Shown: piece after piece, positions 1 to 14,300 of the stretch
Layout of the letters: each line of letters begins with the position of its first letter
Position numbering within the stretch: the first letter of the stretch is position 1
NCBI RefSeq assembly: GCF_905147045.1
Contig: NC_065896.1
Coordinates: 335,001 to 399,000 of the forward strand
Length of the DNA stretch: 64,000 nt
Source of the DNA: Nymphalis io
Lineage: Eukaryota; Arthropoda; Insecta; Lepidoptera; Nymphalidae
Reading direction: 5' to 3'
Made by a program: the position numbers and the translations under genes
The notes under the pieces: model-generated
The model's database searches: none
Seen by the model: the letters and a program-made list of their open reading frames with translations, nothing else
What the model was told of the DNA's origin: nothing

Positions 1-3000
1 TCTCGCAGTCGGCGCCGCCCGCCGCGCCCGCCGCGCCCGCCGCGCCGTCCCCCGACGCGAAGGGCCCGCTCGTGCCGCCCGACGCGTCTCCGCGCGCGAA
101 CTGCGCCGTCGCCCACTCCACGAACTGTGTCGTTACTATCACTTTTTTCGTCGATTGACCTGAGGCGATACGGTGGGGGTGAACGACGGCGAATATACCG
201 TATATTACAATCGTACATTATACACACATTGTGGAAAAGCATCTCTAGTGGCTTAAATATAATCGAGACAAAACAGTGTATTTACAATAACGAGTATGAC
301 ATGATTTTTCACGCACACAGAGTGCGTGAAAAATCCTTGCTAGTAGGTGACATTCTAATGTTTTTGTAAGTAATAAAAAATAAAGCATATTCTACACTTA
401 CTAGAATTGGAGGAGGTCGAGTCTCGTTCACGGTCTCGATGCGCCACGGAGTCCTCCGATATCGTGTGCGGGAGACCGGACTTACCCCGGCGGTGACCTG
501 GAAGTGCACCTCTCAGTAAATATAATAATTAAATATATATAACTTCCGGATAATGGTGAGATCTTTATTTTTATGCTCAACAGTACTCCTTCGCAGTCAT
601 ACGTACCCATATGCGGCAACGTGCGCGAGTCGTGGTGCGCGTGCGGTGCGCGCGTGTTGGGCGACGGCGGCAGCGAACTGGAGCCACCGCCGCTGTGCGA
701 GTGAGGCGGGTGACGCTCCACGTCGCGCCCCACGCTGTCAACCTGAATGAACATTTTAAAACAATATTAAATACCGAACCGCTAAAACGCACGCACCTAG
801 GGTCGTTCCGTCGGTACCTGGTTGGAGACGTACGCGATGATGTCGGCCGCCATCTGAGCCAGCTGCGGGTGCGGCTCGCGAGCCATCGCACACAGCATGC
901 CCCACAGCTTCATGTACACCGAACCGAAACCTGCGGACGACGCACGACGTAGCATATCGCAAACAAAACCGTGGTCGGCGGTCGGAGATACCTCGGTGAC
1001 GAGAAACGAGCACACGTACCGATGGCGGGCAGCGCGAGCGCGGGCGGCAGCGCGAGCGCGGCGCGCGCGGCGGGCGGGCTGCGCGCCGCCGCCAGCGCGT
1101 CCTGCCCCGTGTCCACGCGGCTCAGCCGCCCGCCGCGCAGCCCCTCCCTGCGCGCAACGGACAGCTCGGATCGATCCCGTTCGGGTATTATCGAATAAAA
1201 CATTGAGATAGCGCGCCGCTCACCTGTCGCTCCGCCGCACCCTCTCGTTTATGTACACGGCGATGAAGTGCTGCTCGAATATTAAAACCATCCACTGGAG
1301 CGCTGCAAGAACGAGACACGAGCTTAGTGCGGCCGGCGGGGGGCGGGGGGCGGCCGACAATGGCCGGGGAGGGGTCGGTTACCGGCGAGGATCTCGGCGC
1401 GCACGAGCGGCGAGGCGTCGTCGCGCAGGCGCGCCGCCAGCTGCACGGCCACCTGCTGGTCCAGCGCGTTGGCGTGGTCGGTGCGCGCGGGCGCGGCGGC
1501 GCCGGCCGACACGAAGGCGGCCAGCGCGAAGGCGCAGGCGGCGCGCACCTCGGGGCGCGGGTGCGGCAGCAGCGCCGCCAGCTTCTCGTGCGCCAGGTCG
1601 CGCACGCCGGCCCAGCGCGCCGCGTCCCAGCCGCGCCACAGGCGGCCCAGCCCGATGCAGGCCCACTGCTGCAGGCGCCAGCCCGCGCCACTGGCGCCCT
1701 CGCCCAGCTGCTCGAGGCACGCCGATATCATCGAACCCTGCGTTCGAGTTCAACGCTATCAGTACATGCGACTTCATTCGTTACAAGCCCGGTCACGAGA
1801 ATACCTTGCTGTGTTCCAACTTATAGTTGAATTTAACTATCATAGGAAAAGTTAAGCAGCGATAAATCAAACTATATAGTTTTTACACACATATATTGTC
1901 ACAAGCACAGAAGGGGTTCACAAGAAAGATATAGCGAAGGTACAGTGATAGCGTTTAAGTATGAAAATAGAACAACTAAGAAATATGAGAGGAATAAAGC
2001 GTAATACGTAAAAGCGTTGTATAGCAATGAGTATCGAACGGTGCGCGCGCGGCCTCACGGCGTCGGTATCGGAAAACGACTGGCGAGCGGGGTAAAATCG
2101 ATGTTGCACGACGGTCCCGAGGCGCGCCCGAGCGCATCAGCTCGGCAGTGACGTCACGCATAGCGGTGCTTTAACCAACTATGCATGAAGCGAGTAATGC
2201 GTTTATTCAACGCTACAAACTCATAGGACGATGTGACGATATGGGAAAAATATTATAGTGGTGTAATAACAGTTTCATACAAGGTTAGAGTAGGATAAAG
2301 AATAATCAGGACAACCAACAGATACTGAGCCGCTACTGTAAAATAAAGACTCGCCAGTCCGTCTCCCACTTGACAGAAAAACATATCGTACCTGCAAGGC
2401 CGCCTCTTGGCCCGCCGGGTAGTTGTCGACGATGCCGGCCAACACAAATGCTGCCAGTGTCCGATGTTCCGTCTGAAAATTGATATAATTGAAATGTTAT
2501 ATTTTTCCTACATTACAATCATCCACAGTGAGCACTGACGAATAAAAACGTAACTTACATCAACAGATGGGTCCTGCAGTATAGATAAGAAGTACTTGTG
2601 ACCTTTGGCGTTCACCAAATCGACTTGACAAGTCTGTAAGAAGGAAACGGTAACGTTACACTGAACGGTAAATTATTAACACGTTGGTAGGTGATTGTGT
2701 TAATTGAGGCTCATCGAGAGCAGACGACGATGACTCACGGGGTCGACGGCGATGATCTTAGCCCAGATATAGACCATGGAGGCGCGCAGGTCGTGCGCGG
2801 AGGCCTGCAGCAGCTTGAGCATATAGGGGAAGATGCCGACGGCCAGCACGGCGCGCACGGCCCACGCGCCCAGCGACAGGAAGCGGCACAGGATCTGCAG
2901 CGCGCGCACGCGGTGCAGCGTGCTCAGCAGCACCTGCAGCACCATGGGCAGCTGGTCGGGCGGCGGCCGCGACACCGACCCTGCGCACACGCCGCGCTCA

Positions 3001-6000
3001 CTCTCCGCCCTCGGGGAGCGCTCCGACTGGTCGGAGCGCTCATCGTTCCGTCATATTCAGTCGATTTTTTTTAATTAAAAGTAAAACAATAAATTATACA
3101 TTTTTAACTACTGTTCATGTTATTGTTAAATCTTAGGTGATTTTTTACCTATTACACATAAGCAGCCATTTTAGTGATACCAAATGAACCACATAAATGG
3201 CTGTTAAAAATTGACTTAACTTTGATTCTATATTTTTTAGTGTCAAATAGTCATTCTACTCACAATTTCCGAGGTCGAGCCACAGCTGGAAGGCGGTGAG
3301 TTGGTCGCGGAAGAAGGGCGAGTGTCGGTAGTGGTGGTGCGGGCGCTCCAGCAGCGCCGGCAGCTGCGCCAGGGCCAGGTCCAGCGTGTGCTCCCACGCC
3401 GCCCACAGCGGGTGGCGCGCCAGCGACGGCAGCGCGGGCGACGACACGGGCGTGCAATTGTACGACCTCATGATCCTGTCGGCCAGCAGGAAGTTTCGGC
3501 AGAGGCTAGCGGTGAGGAGATCCGCTCGAAATAGCTGCTGGAACAGGTCCGGGGGCAGCGAGCTCCACGCGATGGTGTCTGTGATGGCCGTGAAGATCCA
3601 GTTCAACTCGCCCAGCATCGTCCGCCGGTCGGTCACCTGACCGGGAATCCTGGGAGGAACGGGAAAACATATACATAATTATATACAAGTTATCACATAA
3701 GGAATCGCATCGAGCGTGGAGTGGAGTGGAAGGCGGCTCACTTGTCGATGAGGTCGACGAGGTCGGCGCGCGCGACGCGCAGGCGCGTGCGCAGCACGAA
3801 CCACTTGATGGCCATCTTGACGGGCGTGGTGAGGCACGCCGTGAACAGGTCGGCCGGCAGCTCGGGCGACATGGGCAGGCTCTGGCCGGCCGCGCACGCC
3901 GCCAGCTGGATGCAGTTCCGGTAGCACACCGGCGCCGGCCCGGCCGCGCCCGTCGCGCCCGCCGCGCTCGCCTGCATCTTAATCGTCGGAGGCTCGTGTC
4001 AAGTTATCTTGTTTATATTTACAAAAGGCGGTACTTAACAAAAGTTTGATGATTTCATTTTTAACAGTAATGTAATGTATATTTGGGTTTATTCAACTAG
4101 AATCGCACCTCGTAGTCCCGCTCGTGCTGCTCCGCGAACTGCTTGAAGTTGTCGACGATGACGCCGGCGTTGGAGCAGTCGTACACGTACAGCGACGGAG
4201 CGCCCATCCACGTCTGCAGGTCGTACATCGACAGCGGAATGTACTGGGTGTAGGCCTGCGGGGAGAGTCACGATTACATCTATTTTAACTAACAGTGCTA
4301 ATTCGCAGTCCTGTTTGACAGTATAGAAGAAATAAAACAAAAAACCAACACTATATTTTAAAAATAATAAAATTATGTATTTAGAGATACTAAATGCTTC
4401 TGTGCAAAAAAATGTTAAAAATAGAGTAACTGCATGCATGGCACAGCGATGCAGGTCGGTCGTCACGATGTTTTCCTTAATCGGCGAGTGTTATGAAACA
4501 CATATTCTGACCACTGCGCCGCCGCGGCAATTAGACATTATATTATAAGTAATCAATTTTCGATATTAATCTGAACTCGACGTTGACATGTACCCAACAA
4601 GCCGGTCTCGCTGACACGAAATCACGTACCCGATTAAACACCCAAATCTCCCCCTGGGACGTCGGCTTGGGCACGCCGTGTCCATTGTAGTGAAACAGGA
4701 CGCGCTCCTCCTTTGCGTTCCGACGCAGCGAGCAGCACAGTTTCTTGATCTGCGATAAACATTTACACACAATAATAGGAGATCACGTAATAAGTGGTAC
4801 CTCTAAATACCGTTAGCTTAGAATAAATTTGTCAAAATTGTTAAGCTTTAATTTTATCTAAATCCATAAACATAACTCTGAAATTATAAATGCTCAAGTG
4901 TGAGTTTGTTTGATTGTTCCGCGTTTATGTCTCAACTACGCAAGCGATCTTTAGGAAATTTTGCATACACGTTGTTAGGGCTACAGAAAAGCTTGTAGGT
5001 ATCTCACGCCTGACCCTGACGCAGTATTTACAAACTTAATTTAGATAATTTATCTAATAGGGTTTTTAAAGTTTTGGTGTAACGGTTCTAATACAATAAG
5101 TAGCGTAACATTTATGCCCACTTAAGTCTACAATGTCTTGTAGGCCTAGGTGGGTTAAAAAATATAATTTTAGTCTAACTGCTTCAGAACGGAGGGCCTC
5201 AAATGTCAAAGTGCCTAGGAGCCTTGAATCTCTAAGTCCGGGCCTTGTATAAAATTGCAAATGTTTTAATTCCTAGTAGCAAGTAAAAAGTCCTATTAAA
5301 TATATATTTTATTATTAAATGCCTCGGTACTCGACGGTCTAGTCGCTAGCGGCTAACGGTCTTACTTCTAAACTTTGCTTTGCGGCTGTTTAGTTAAACA
5401 CTGATTTATCTCTTTCTTTCATTATTGATTTGACATTCGAAAGAATAACACAGTACTGTTTAACTAATCACTCGCTAAATAACGTTTATAAGGAAGATCG
5501 TAACTTGTAAGGCTGCAGATTGCGATTTCGAGTCGGCAATTAAGATACTATATGGTTTTTCTGTAAAGAATTTCCGGCTGCAGTAAAACCGTTCTGCGCC
5601 TGAACTCTATCCGATCGGCGGATTTGCCGCCCCCATGTGATTTTAATAGTGATTGATCGAAGAGTACACTCGTGTTTGAAACACGCGCCTACAATATTAT
5701 ATGTGCGGCGCAGACTAAGCATCAATATAAATATCAACAGAGTACATAATCGTCTAATGCGAAACATGTTTTCCATCTGAACATTAACACGGTTTAAGTA
5801 AGTCGACACGTATTTCGGACGCTAAATGTAAGTAAGTAGAGCGAGGTCGCTCGCCGGTCGCACCCCGCTAATTAGCGAACACACCCAAACAGCCACTCAT
5901 CGTCGCCCACTAAGGTTCATTGATCTAAACTCGGATGTCATCATTTTAAGATCCTTCTTTGGTTTGTAGTTTTTTCGTATTTCCTGATCAAAATACATGT

Positions 6001-8352
6001 TTTCAGTCATATTTTGATGATCACAAGGTTAGTCTTACATAAGTTCCCATAAGTCGATATACAGACATTATCAACTGCACAGGAGATATAAGAGTGCACA
6101 AGTGTGTGCGCAAACACATGTGAACTCCCTATTCTCTCACTTTATATCTTTATATGATGGGACGAGATTTGACTATATTGAGTTATTCCTGTTTCTAGTG
6201 ACACCAGAATGCCTATTCATTGCCAAATTTCAGTATACTGGCAATTATTATTCAAATTTCAAATTCAAGTATGTTACTGAAAAATTCTATAAAAATTTTC
6301 TTATTGGCACAATGGGTATGGGCAAGACGAAGGAAATAGAAAGTAGAAGGTTTTGATTCAATGAATGTCAAACTTAGGTGACTATGTCCAGTCAGGAACA
6401 TACCTCATCACTTGTGGGATCCAAGGACTGTTTATATCGCGCGCGCGGCTGCCAGCGCTCATACTGTGTTTGTAGAGCATGTCCTATGGTCTCTAAAGCC
6501 TTGGTCGGAGACAGTGAATTCGGATCTGTAGTGTCAAACATATTTGTATAGTTACTTGATAAATTTTGTTAATATATAATAAGAGCCATTTTTTTTGTTA
6601 AACATATATTATATTTACTTTTTTTATAGAATAGGAAGGTGGAAGAGCATATGGGCCACCTGATGGTAAGTGGTGACCGACATCCATAGACCTTGGCATT
6701 GTAATAAATGTTAATCATTGCTTTTATCACCAATGCACCACTAACCTAAAGAAAGAGATGATGTCCCAATAAGATGTTATGTCCCTTGTGCCTGTAATTA
6801 CACTGGCTCAGGCACCCTTCAAACCGGAACACAACAATACCAAGTACTGCTGTTTAGTAGAATATCCGATGAGTGGGTGATACCAATCCAAACGAGCTTG
6901 CACAAAGCTCTACCACTAGTAATAAATATAAATTTTAGATTTTATTTATATTAAGTACATACCTATCCAACACTCGAGTCTGGCACATGGTTGTGTCTTG
7001 ACAACATCTGGAGGATCAACACCCACATTAAGACACAAGACCAGTGCAACACAGTGGGTCTTGTACTGTAGACAAAATGAATAATTACTGAGTTTCTTAT
7101 TAATTCTTCTCGGTAGAATCTACATATCAAACCACTGGTTTTTTATATTATATTCAATACACATGACAAAAAATCTTTTTGATTTTAAAACAATTAAATA
7201 TATATGTTTAAAAATAAAACTATAAATTCATAACTTAGTTTAAGGTTATCAAGGTTGACGGCAAAGTATATCAAGAAAGCTAAATAAACAGTAAACTCAA
7301 AGAGTGTATTATTTGCTTGACATATTGCCATATTACTTTTAATGGATTTATGATGTAATATAAACCATGTATAAACATGTTCCAATAAACCAGTAAATGT
7401 TTAAAAATAACCTGTGTCTTATGACAAAAAGAAATATATATTTCAATAAACAGCAATGTAATAAATATTATATATGTATACTTTTTAGTAAACAAGGCCT
7501 TTAATTATATTGAACACAAATTACAATATATAGTTTAAATCAGCTGGTCAAAAATTGCCAAACAAACTAAACAAAATAGGTTCATGTTTTAAGTATAGTA
7601 AGAAATGTCATAAAGTAAGTCTTTTTGTATAAAATATTTTTTTTAATTGTTTATAAAAATGTGAGAACCAGAATTAAACAGATATTATTAACAATTTCTG
7701 AACTGCTTTGTCTATAAAATACAATTTGTACAATAAAATAAATATAGTTAAAATAGAACAATTGAATTGCCTATTTTTAATGTTCCCACTCAACCATGGA
7801 TGCAATTCAATTAAAAATATATATCTATACTAATATTATAAATGCAAAAGTAACTGTCTGTCTGTTTTATTTTTAGTTAAAGTAATTTTTCGAAAATAAA
7901 TTGCGATTGTGTATTTGAATATATTTAAATTAACCGAAATCAAGGAAAATTAACATAATATATTGACTTAAAACATTTAAGCATTTCAATATAAATTTGA
8001 ATACATAAAGAAATTACTTTATTTGAACTTCATAAACATTTCATATGTTTACGAATTTTATCTGAAGAGGAAGTATATAAGTCCATGTGCGTTTGTTTTC
8101 AACTTAAAATGCACTGTCTGCCATATAATACGCAGTTACGTCGTAGTTTACCAAACAAACACTGTTTACACCTACCTTTTCTTTGACTCTCCACGAGTGC
8201 TCCTCGCGCTCAGCTCCCTTTATGGGCTCCAAGTGCCTCGGTTTATCAAAACTTAAAACCAGATCATCCTCAAAATCCGAGGAGTCACTATCTGGCTCTC
8301 CACTATTGTCCTCATCATCGTTAAGCGCGAGATAAGGAGGCATATCTGTCAT
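1..8352 (-). CDS. raptor: Raptor (regulatory-associated protein of mTOR), 5' 17 exons, C-terminus outside window
   Basis: Raptor is the mTORC1 scaffold that binds mTOR and recruits substrates at the lysosome. Exons on the minus strand, in transcript order: 8176-8352, 6963-7065, 6404-6525, 4630-4749, 4109-4255, 3742-3977, 3264-3649, 2739-2980, 2559-2633, 2392-2472, 1383-1737, 1224-1302, 1020-1147, 818-930, 607-742, 402-497, and <1-159. All junctions are GT-AG and the phases chain without a break (about 918 codons). The RNC domain is clear: VALVLCLNVGVDPPD, RRNAKEERVLFHYNGHGVP, DLQTWMGAPS and YDCSNAG. The HEAT-repeat region follows (ELNWIFTAITDTIAW, IMRSYNCTPVSSPALP, GVRDLAHEKL). The WD40 domain lies beyond the left edge. 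The ATG at 8352 (MTDMPPY) is chosen because the longer frame opens only with GTG. The exon 6 acceptor is ambiguous (3977 or 3971). Exons below 4.3 kb are strikingly GC-rich. Family assignment is very secure; small exons 15-17 in the linker are less certain. Confidence 0.95.
4750..6403. other. Raptor intron 3, with fragments of dispersed repeats
   Basis: Non-coding intron of 1.65 kb. Positions 5400-5490 carry a fragment of a dispersed repeat (TTGACATTCGAAAGAA and neighbouring sequence) that recurs near 39.6, 40.6 and 56.5 kb. Positions 6075-6175 carry a fragment of another repeat (GTGCACAAGTGTGTGCGC, then TGATGGGACGA) that recurs at 60.8 kb. No supported coding segment is seen. Confidence 0.5.
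6620..6925 (-). repeat. SINE-1 copy (Metulj-like family), in raptor intron 2
   Basis: Near full-length minus-strand copy of a roughly 290-base short interspersed repeat that occurs about ten times in this window. Diagnostic blocks, read on the minus strand, are the GGTAGAGC/TTTGTGCAAGC head, CGGATATTCTAC, a TTCCGGTTTGAAGGG-like block, the GGTTAGTGGTGCATTGG block and the CCATATGCTC tail. The resemblance to the Metulj SINEs of nymphalid butterflies is from memory and not verified. It is fixed in the intron and disrupts no exon. Confidence 0.7.
7826..7880 (+). repeat. Short terminal fragment of a Helitron-like repeat
   Basis: The block CTATACTAATATTATAAATG followed by CTGTCTGTCTG resembles the 5' end of a very common lepidopteran repeat, thought to be Helitron-derived. 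Only this end is recognisable; it lies in raptor intron 1 (7066-8175), which otherwise shows only AT-rich sequence. Confidence 0.35.
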
Positions 8353-11349
8353 TTTCACACAACGCTTTTTCACAATTCCGTCAATTTTTAACGCTCAACG
8401 CATGCAAACATTAAATGAAAACATTTTCAAAACCTCACAGACTCATGTGCGCGTCCATTTTTCAACACCACATGGGAATAAACAATTTGATTCATTCCAC
8501 GGATGACATTTAGTCTAATTTACAAACAAAAATAGAAAATCGGTATAAATAATTTAAAAACCGGTTAACATAATTGTAATTTAAATAAATATGATATTTT
8601 TTTTAATAATATTTAAATAGATTTAAATACTTAGTTTTAAGCAAATATAAGAAAATTAAAGGTTTATTAGTAGTTCTTTATTCCTTTATTTTTTTTATTA
8701 ATAAATAATAATTAAATTACGTAACAATTTCCTCATAATCTATAATAATATTAATAATGTTTTTAGTTAATTTTACTTGGTCAATCTTCATAATTGTAAA
8801 CAAAATGAAATATTTTGGGTTAATGTTGCCAGAGCATTTCTTATAATCTGAGTTAAGCATTGATATTTCATTGGATTTAAAGTGATATGACTGTATCGTT
8901 AATTTAGAATTATTAATAAGTATGCGTAGTTAGTTATGTATTTTACTTTCACTGTTGTATCATATTGTCAATGTTTAGATAATCTAATAAGGATTTCCTA
9001 ACAACTAGTCGCTGAGTTGAAGTATAAAAATACGACTGTTATGTATTAATTTATTTACTTAACTATACACACTTTTTGTTTTGAATATGTTTTTTTATTT
9101 AAAAAATTAAATTGTTATGATGTTAATAATCATTATTAAATTTAAACTCATGCATGAACTCTTCAGTGTCTTGATGGCCGTTACATAGGATTACAGAGGG
9201 CCCATGTGCTGGCACTCAGACTTTTGCTGAATCGGTCAGAAGGACATTAACATCATACTTTTGAGATATATCTATCTTGTTCATTGCCATTCGTCTTATA
9301 ATTTATCTCGTATTCAGCGGTAAACAAAAACATTGTTAGGAAAACTACATGTGTCAAATTTCACTGAAATTCTGTCACATGTAGACCATACGTAGCGTAT
9401 TTGAAGATTTGACGCCTCGGGCACCATTTCTATTTCTTATGATTAACAATAGGACAAAATAAATTATAAAATTAGATCAATTTATTTCTCACACAGTATC
9501 AATTATAATAACATATTAATTTAAAGCCTTTTTTTGCAATTAACAATACCATTTATACCTTAGGGTTCGGCTTACTATAATTTCATAAATATAATATTAT
9601 ATACATTCAAACGTATTATACGATGTTTTAAAGAACGCTTATGAAAAAAATAACTGGGGCGTAAGATGTATTTATTGCACTGAAATAACGGGACAAAGCG
9701 GAGTGATGGCTCATGATCATCATCATAGTTCAATCAATTGTATTCCAACTTCAATAGACAGAGCTCACCGTTTACCTCACGGTAAGGACTTGAAGGAGGT
9801 TGCCCATTTATTATGACCATCCCAAGCTTAATTTCTTGCCTTGCTTTTAAAAATTGTTCCTACCAAACTAAAAAATACTAGTAGATTCATGCGTAGAATA
9901 CATTTTAATAAATACCCTACGTGATTGGTCTATAATCATCATATTGCTAATTTTTTTTCGTTTTTTATTTTTAAATCTAATAAAATCTAAGATTACTAGA
10001 CTTGATTAGTCTACGTTGTTGTCTAATTATTTCATAAATTTGTATGTTATCACTTATCTTGCCCTCTGATCATCTGCCGTGAGTGTCGTAAGAGTCAAAG
10101 GAAACTGAATTAGGCAACTATCGATATAAGAGTATTCCTAGGGAGGGCTGGCAAAAATAGTGTACGTAATATTTTTCATTTACTCTCGAATAGTCAGGAT
10201 ATCTTGGGATTGTCACAACTTCCTCAGTGAATGCGAAGTATGAAGTGAACCCGATGTGTGGGAAAATAAAATTTAGTTATCTAACATGGAATGAACCTCA
10301 GCACTATTAGCAGTGGAAGAAAGATTGGAGGTGTACTGAATAGAAGGCGTAAAAATGCTTGTAAGAAATTAAATAAGAAGGTTCTAAAGCCAGTTACATT
10401 GATTGAAGATACTTAATTATGATAGAGAATAATCATTATAGTATTGCATTGGGTAGTAAAGTAACGGTTGTCTTGACTTGTGTGAAAATAAATTCATGAA
10501 ATGAATGCTAAGTATACGATTAATACAGATATCAAATTGTAGGTATGATTACATGAGTTAGAAGTATGAATATTTACTCTATGTAAATTAATCTTAGAAT
10601 AGTGATGACATGGCGAGTTGTTGTTTGAAGAATGAGAATGAAAGGAACAAAGATCAGAATTATCGCTGTTCTATGCCACGTGTTTTTTTTTCAAATGTAT
10701 CCGATAATAATTTTGTTGTAGTTAACATCTCATAATAATATTGAATTTGTATGTAGGATTACGAGGTTGATTAATATTTGCCTAATCTGTGATATTTGCG
10801 AAGATTTATATATGACAAAAGCCTCTGTCTTTCAGTTTTTTTTAGATTATCAGTATTTTAGAGTAATAGTTCCAGAATGGAATGGATTTTGGAAAAAAAG
10901 ATAAAAATGGCTTTTCAAAACATACTATTATGTAAATTTGTATGTACGTATTAATATAAATATTGAGTCGAGAACAAAATATTAAAAACAATAAGCTTTT
11001 GTTTCGTCATTCTAGCGTAATTTTGTATATTTCCAACATGCCTTTATGATAAGGTTCAGACATTAATGAGTTTAAAACAACAAAAAAGGTTTTCGGTTAG
11101 TATTTTTATCAAAGTGACCAAACTGTAGGGTTTAATGAATGTTATTATTTAGTATTTCAGTTACATAAGGAAAAATATTCACGTAACCTCATTATAAAAG
11201 CACCATAATTATTATGTGATAACATTATTTATATAAATAAACTAAATTTTATGATTAACATTGACATTATTATGATAAGGTACACAATTTATATGAATAC
11301 TATTAAATTTAATATACACTGTCCTATCTATTGGTTATATTTGAGCAGA
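8353..11349. other. Intergenic region between raptor and VPS41
   Basis: AT-rich 3 kb between the raptor 5' end and the VPS41 stop. No supported ORF or exon is visible. Positions about 9320-9395 hold a degenerate fragment of the SINE-2 tail (ACATGTGTCAAATTTCACTG). The raptor promoter must lie in the first few hundred bases, but no clear core element was found. Confidence 0.5.
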
Positions 11350-14300
11350 TCACATTTTGACGGCACTACAGACACTACAATGATTACACTCCACTCCGTC
11401 CGGCAGGCATTCTATGTGGAACGAATGCCGACAATTGTACACTATTAAGTCCGAAGCGTTGGATAGATCTCTTATTATAATGCGTCCTTGGCACACACTG
11501 CACAGGAACTCATCGGTAACTGATATTCCTCTTTGCTGATTGATGATCAGTTTCTCGTGTAAGTCGAAGTAATTTCTTAGAGTGATAACTTTACAGGCTT
11601 CCTGCACAGACATCTGTAAGTGGTAATCGCACATCATTTTCGCCAACGAATCCTTTAAGTCCTTTATTTCGCAACCAGATTGTATATTTTCTATAAGCAT
11701 TCTCGGGTCCACGTAATTTCCTATTCTCTTGAGAAGCAATGTAACACATTCCGGCTTGCCAACGGTGTGCATGATAAGATCAGTCCACAGTTCTTTATCA
11801 TTATGTTCTTGGCAGAAGTTGATGGCTTGGTTAATATCATTCAATTTTTCTATTATAATTTGCAAAGCTTCTCTGGTGTTGCCAATGCGACCGAGTAAGA
11901 AAACCATTTCAGGGTAAAATTTGTTGCTTTGGCATACATTAAGAGCTTCTTGTATTGGATAGTTATCACTGCATTTTAGGAAAGGTAATAATTTATTGCG
12001 AGCATATTTTGCGTAAAGTGCAACAAGTTTGCCATGATATCGTCCGCTCGGTTCGACTTTGCTATAGGCATCGAGATATTTAAATAAGTATTCATCGTTA
12101 TTTTCAAGTTGTTTTTCGACGACTTCATAAGGAACTTTGGTCTTGTCTTGCAATAGTACTGAGATTGCTTTATCACAGTCAAGGTTCATCAGATCAAATA
12201 TTTTGTCATATATCACCGAGTACATGTTATGTTTCGTGATTAATGTGAACACATCTTTGTGCTGTAATTTTAAGTACGTAGTCAAAGCTTTATCGTACTT
12301 CTTTTGGTAGCAATACAGCAACGCTAAGGCCTCTAAATATATATTTTTGTCAACCTCAGTTGTCAACAAGTGTTCTAATACTTCCTTGACAATTATACCT
12401 GTCTTATATAAAGCAGGGTTCCACTCCTGAACCAGTTTTAGGAACCCATTCGGGTCGACTTTAAGGTACTCATAGAAAATAAGTTCATATATATGAGAAC
12501 TAAGAGCCTGTTCTGGTATTCTTGGTACATAGGAACTGATAGCACGTAATTGATTGACTTCGGCAAATTTCAGAATTTGATTTTCCCACAAAACTTTATC
12601 GTTTTTACATATTCTCGCACAGAGAATTGCCGCCTCTTCAAAAAGATGTTCTGATATTAAATGATCCAAATACTGCACACCCACTGTAACTACGGAATGT
12701 TTGGACGTTTTACCACCAACTTCTTCGAGGACTGATATCGCCTTTTCAAACTTTCCATTCTCGGTTAACCAGTTGACTCTATCATCAATATCGTAAGGAC
12801 TTGCGATAACTATGTCTTTAGGAGATACTATGAAAAATCTATTCTCTTCTATAAGCATATCCAAATAATAATCATTACAATTATACTCCTCGTAACCCCG
12901 AATGGTGAGACTATCACTAGCAATTTCACAGAACTCACAGTCTTTGTATTCGGCCACTGAGAGCACTGGTCTTTGTGACTTTTCGGTTTCAGGATCATTC
13001 TCTTTCGGAACACCCAGAATTACAAGTTGGTCATCGAGTGGCCCTAAACCACTAATGTACGAATCTGTCTGAAAAGTGTGCACCGGGTCTATGAGGTATT
13101 CGGTAACGTCGCGCGTTTGCAGTTCGATTTGACTTCTCTTACGTATAACACATATTCGAATTGTATCGACCCATCCAATCATAAGAGTTTTAGGTGCCGA
13201 CCAAAGAAGATTACAACGGAAATCTTCAATGGATCGGTTGGGATTTTTCTCCCATTGGATGAGACCTAGTGAACATCTCGCGACGAGGTCGTACACTCGC
13301 ACACCGACCTCGCTGGCCCAGGCTACGAAACGATCGTGCCAAGCTATTGCCTGCACATAGCCCTCGCACTCGCATAGAACTGTGCTACGTAGGCGGTTTA
13401 AGAATGTTTTCTCATACAGTGTTAACTTGTTATCACCTGTAATCAGAAAAAAAGTTGTTATAAATTTAACTATACTTAAGACATATATGAATTACACTAC
13501 GTCTGGTATACATTTAATATTTTTGACGTATATGTGTTGAATATTATATTAAACACGAACTTTCATTTTTCTTTTTGATGATCGAGGAAACACCGATTGA
13601 TGATAAAGAACGAGGCCTAACGCGTATCGTATCGTGATAGAGTATCAAAATAAGTTCATAGAACATACATTAATCGGTAGGATAATGTATAGCTATATAT
13701 ATATAATATGAACATGAATGAATATGAATGAATGTTTAAGTGTAGTAAGTATATATATGTATCATATAACATACTACATATTACTATCATATGACATATT
13801 AGGTTAGTAGTTAATCTGTAGTATTATTTTAATCGATTTTTTGAATATTTTATTTACTGTTCGTTGGATTTTACGGGCACTTTAGATTATTAACAACAGT
13901 TTTTAATTTATGTAAATCATTCAAATGTATGTTAGCAACATGGCCTTATTGTTTTAACAACCAAGTCAATAATTAATCCACCTAGTCCATTCAACAAAAT
14001 CTTTTATGGATTATATGTAATAAAATTTTACTAAAAATGGTCATAAGAAGACTACAATTAAAAATGCTGTCAATATTTTATAATTAGTTGGTATAGAACA
14101 ATAACATACCCTTAAATGTATTAAAGGTTTTTTAAAAATAGAAAATAAATAAATTGGCAACACTGTAAATTCATATTAAATTTGGCATTTACAAAAACTA
14201 AGGCTCTTCAAGAAAAAATATAGTGTGAAACTATTTATAAAATTATGGCTAATTTTGATTTATACATATTTATGTATATGATGTAAATCAAAATGATTAT

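Noticed and set aside
140..160. Raptor exon 17 acceptor at AAAAAAG/TG
   Set aside because: It has no pyrimidine tract. CCTCAG at 160-165 is a better acceptor, keeps phase and gives SQSTKKVIVTTQF.
553..1855. Many long plus-strand and second minus-frame ORFs
   Set aside because: They are shadows of the GC-rich raptor exons; only the chain of phase-consistent exons encodes the raptor protein.
8353..8373. Longer raptor N-terminus starting MKKRCVK
   Set aside because: The codon at 8373 is GTG, not ATG. The first ATG in frame is at 8352.
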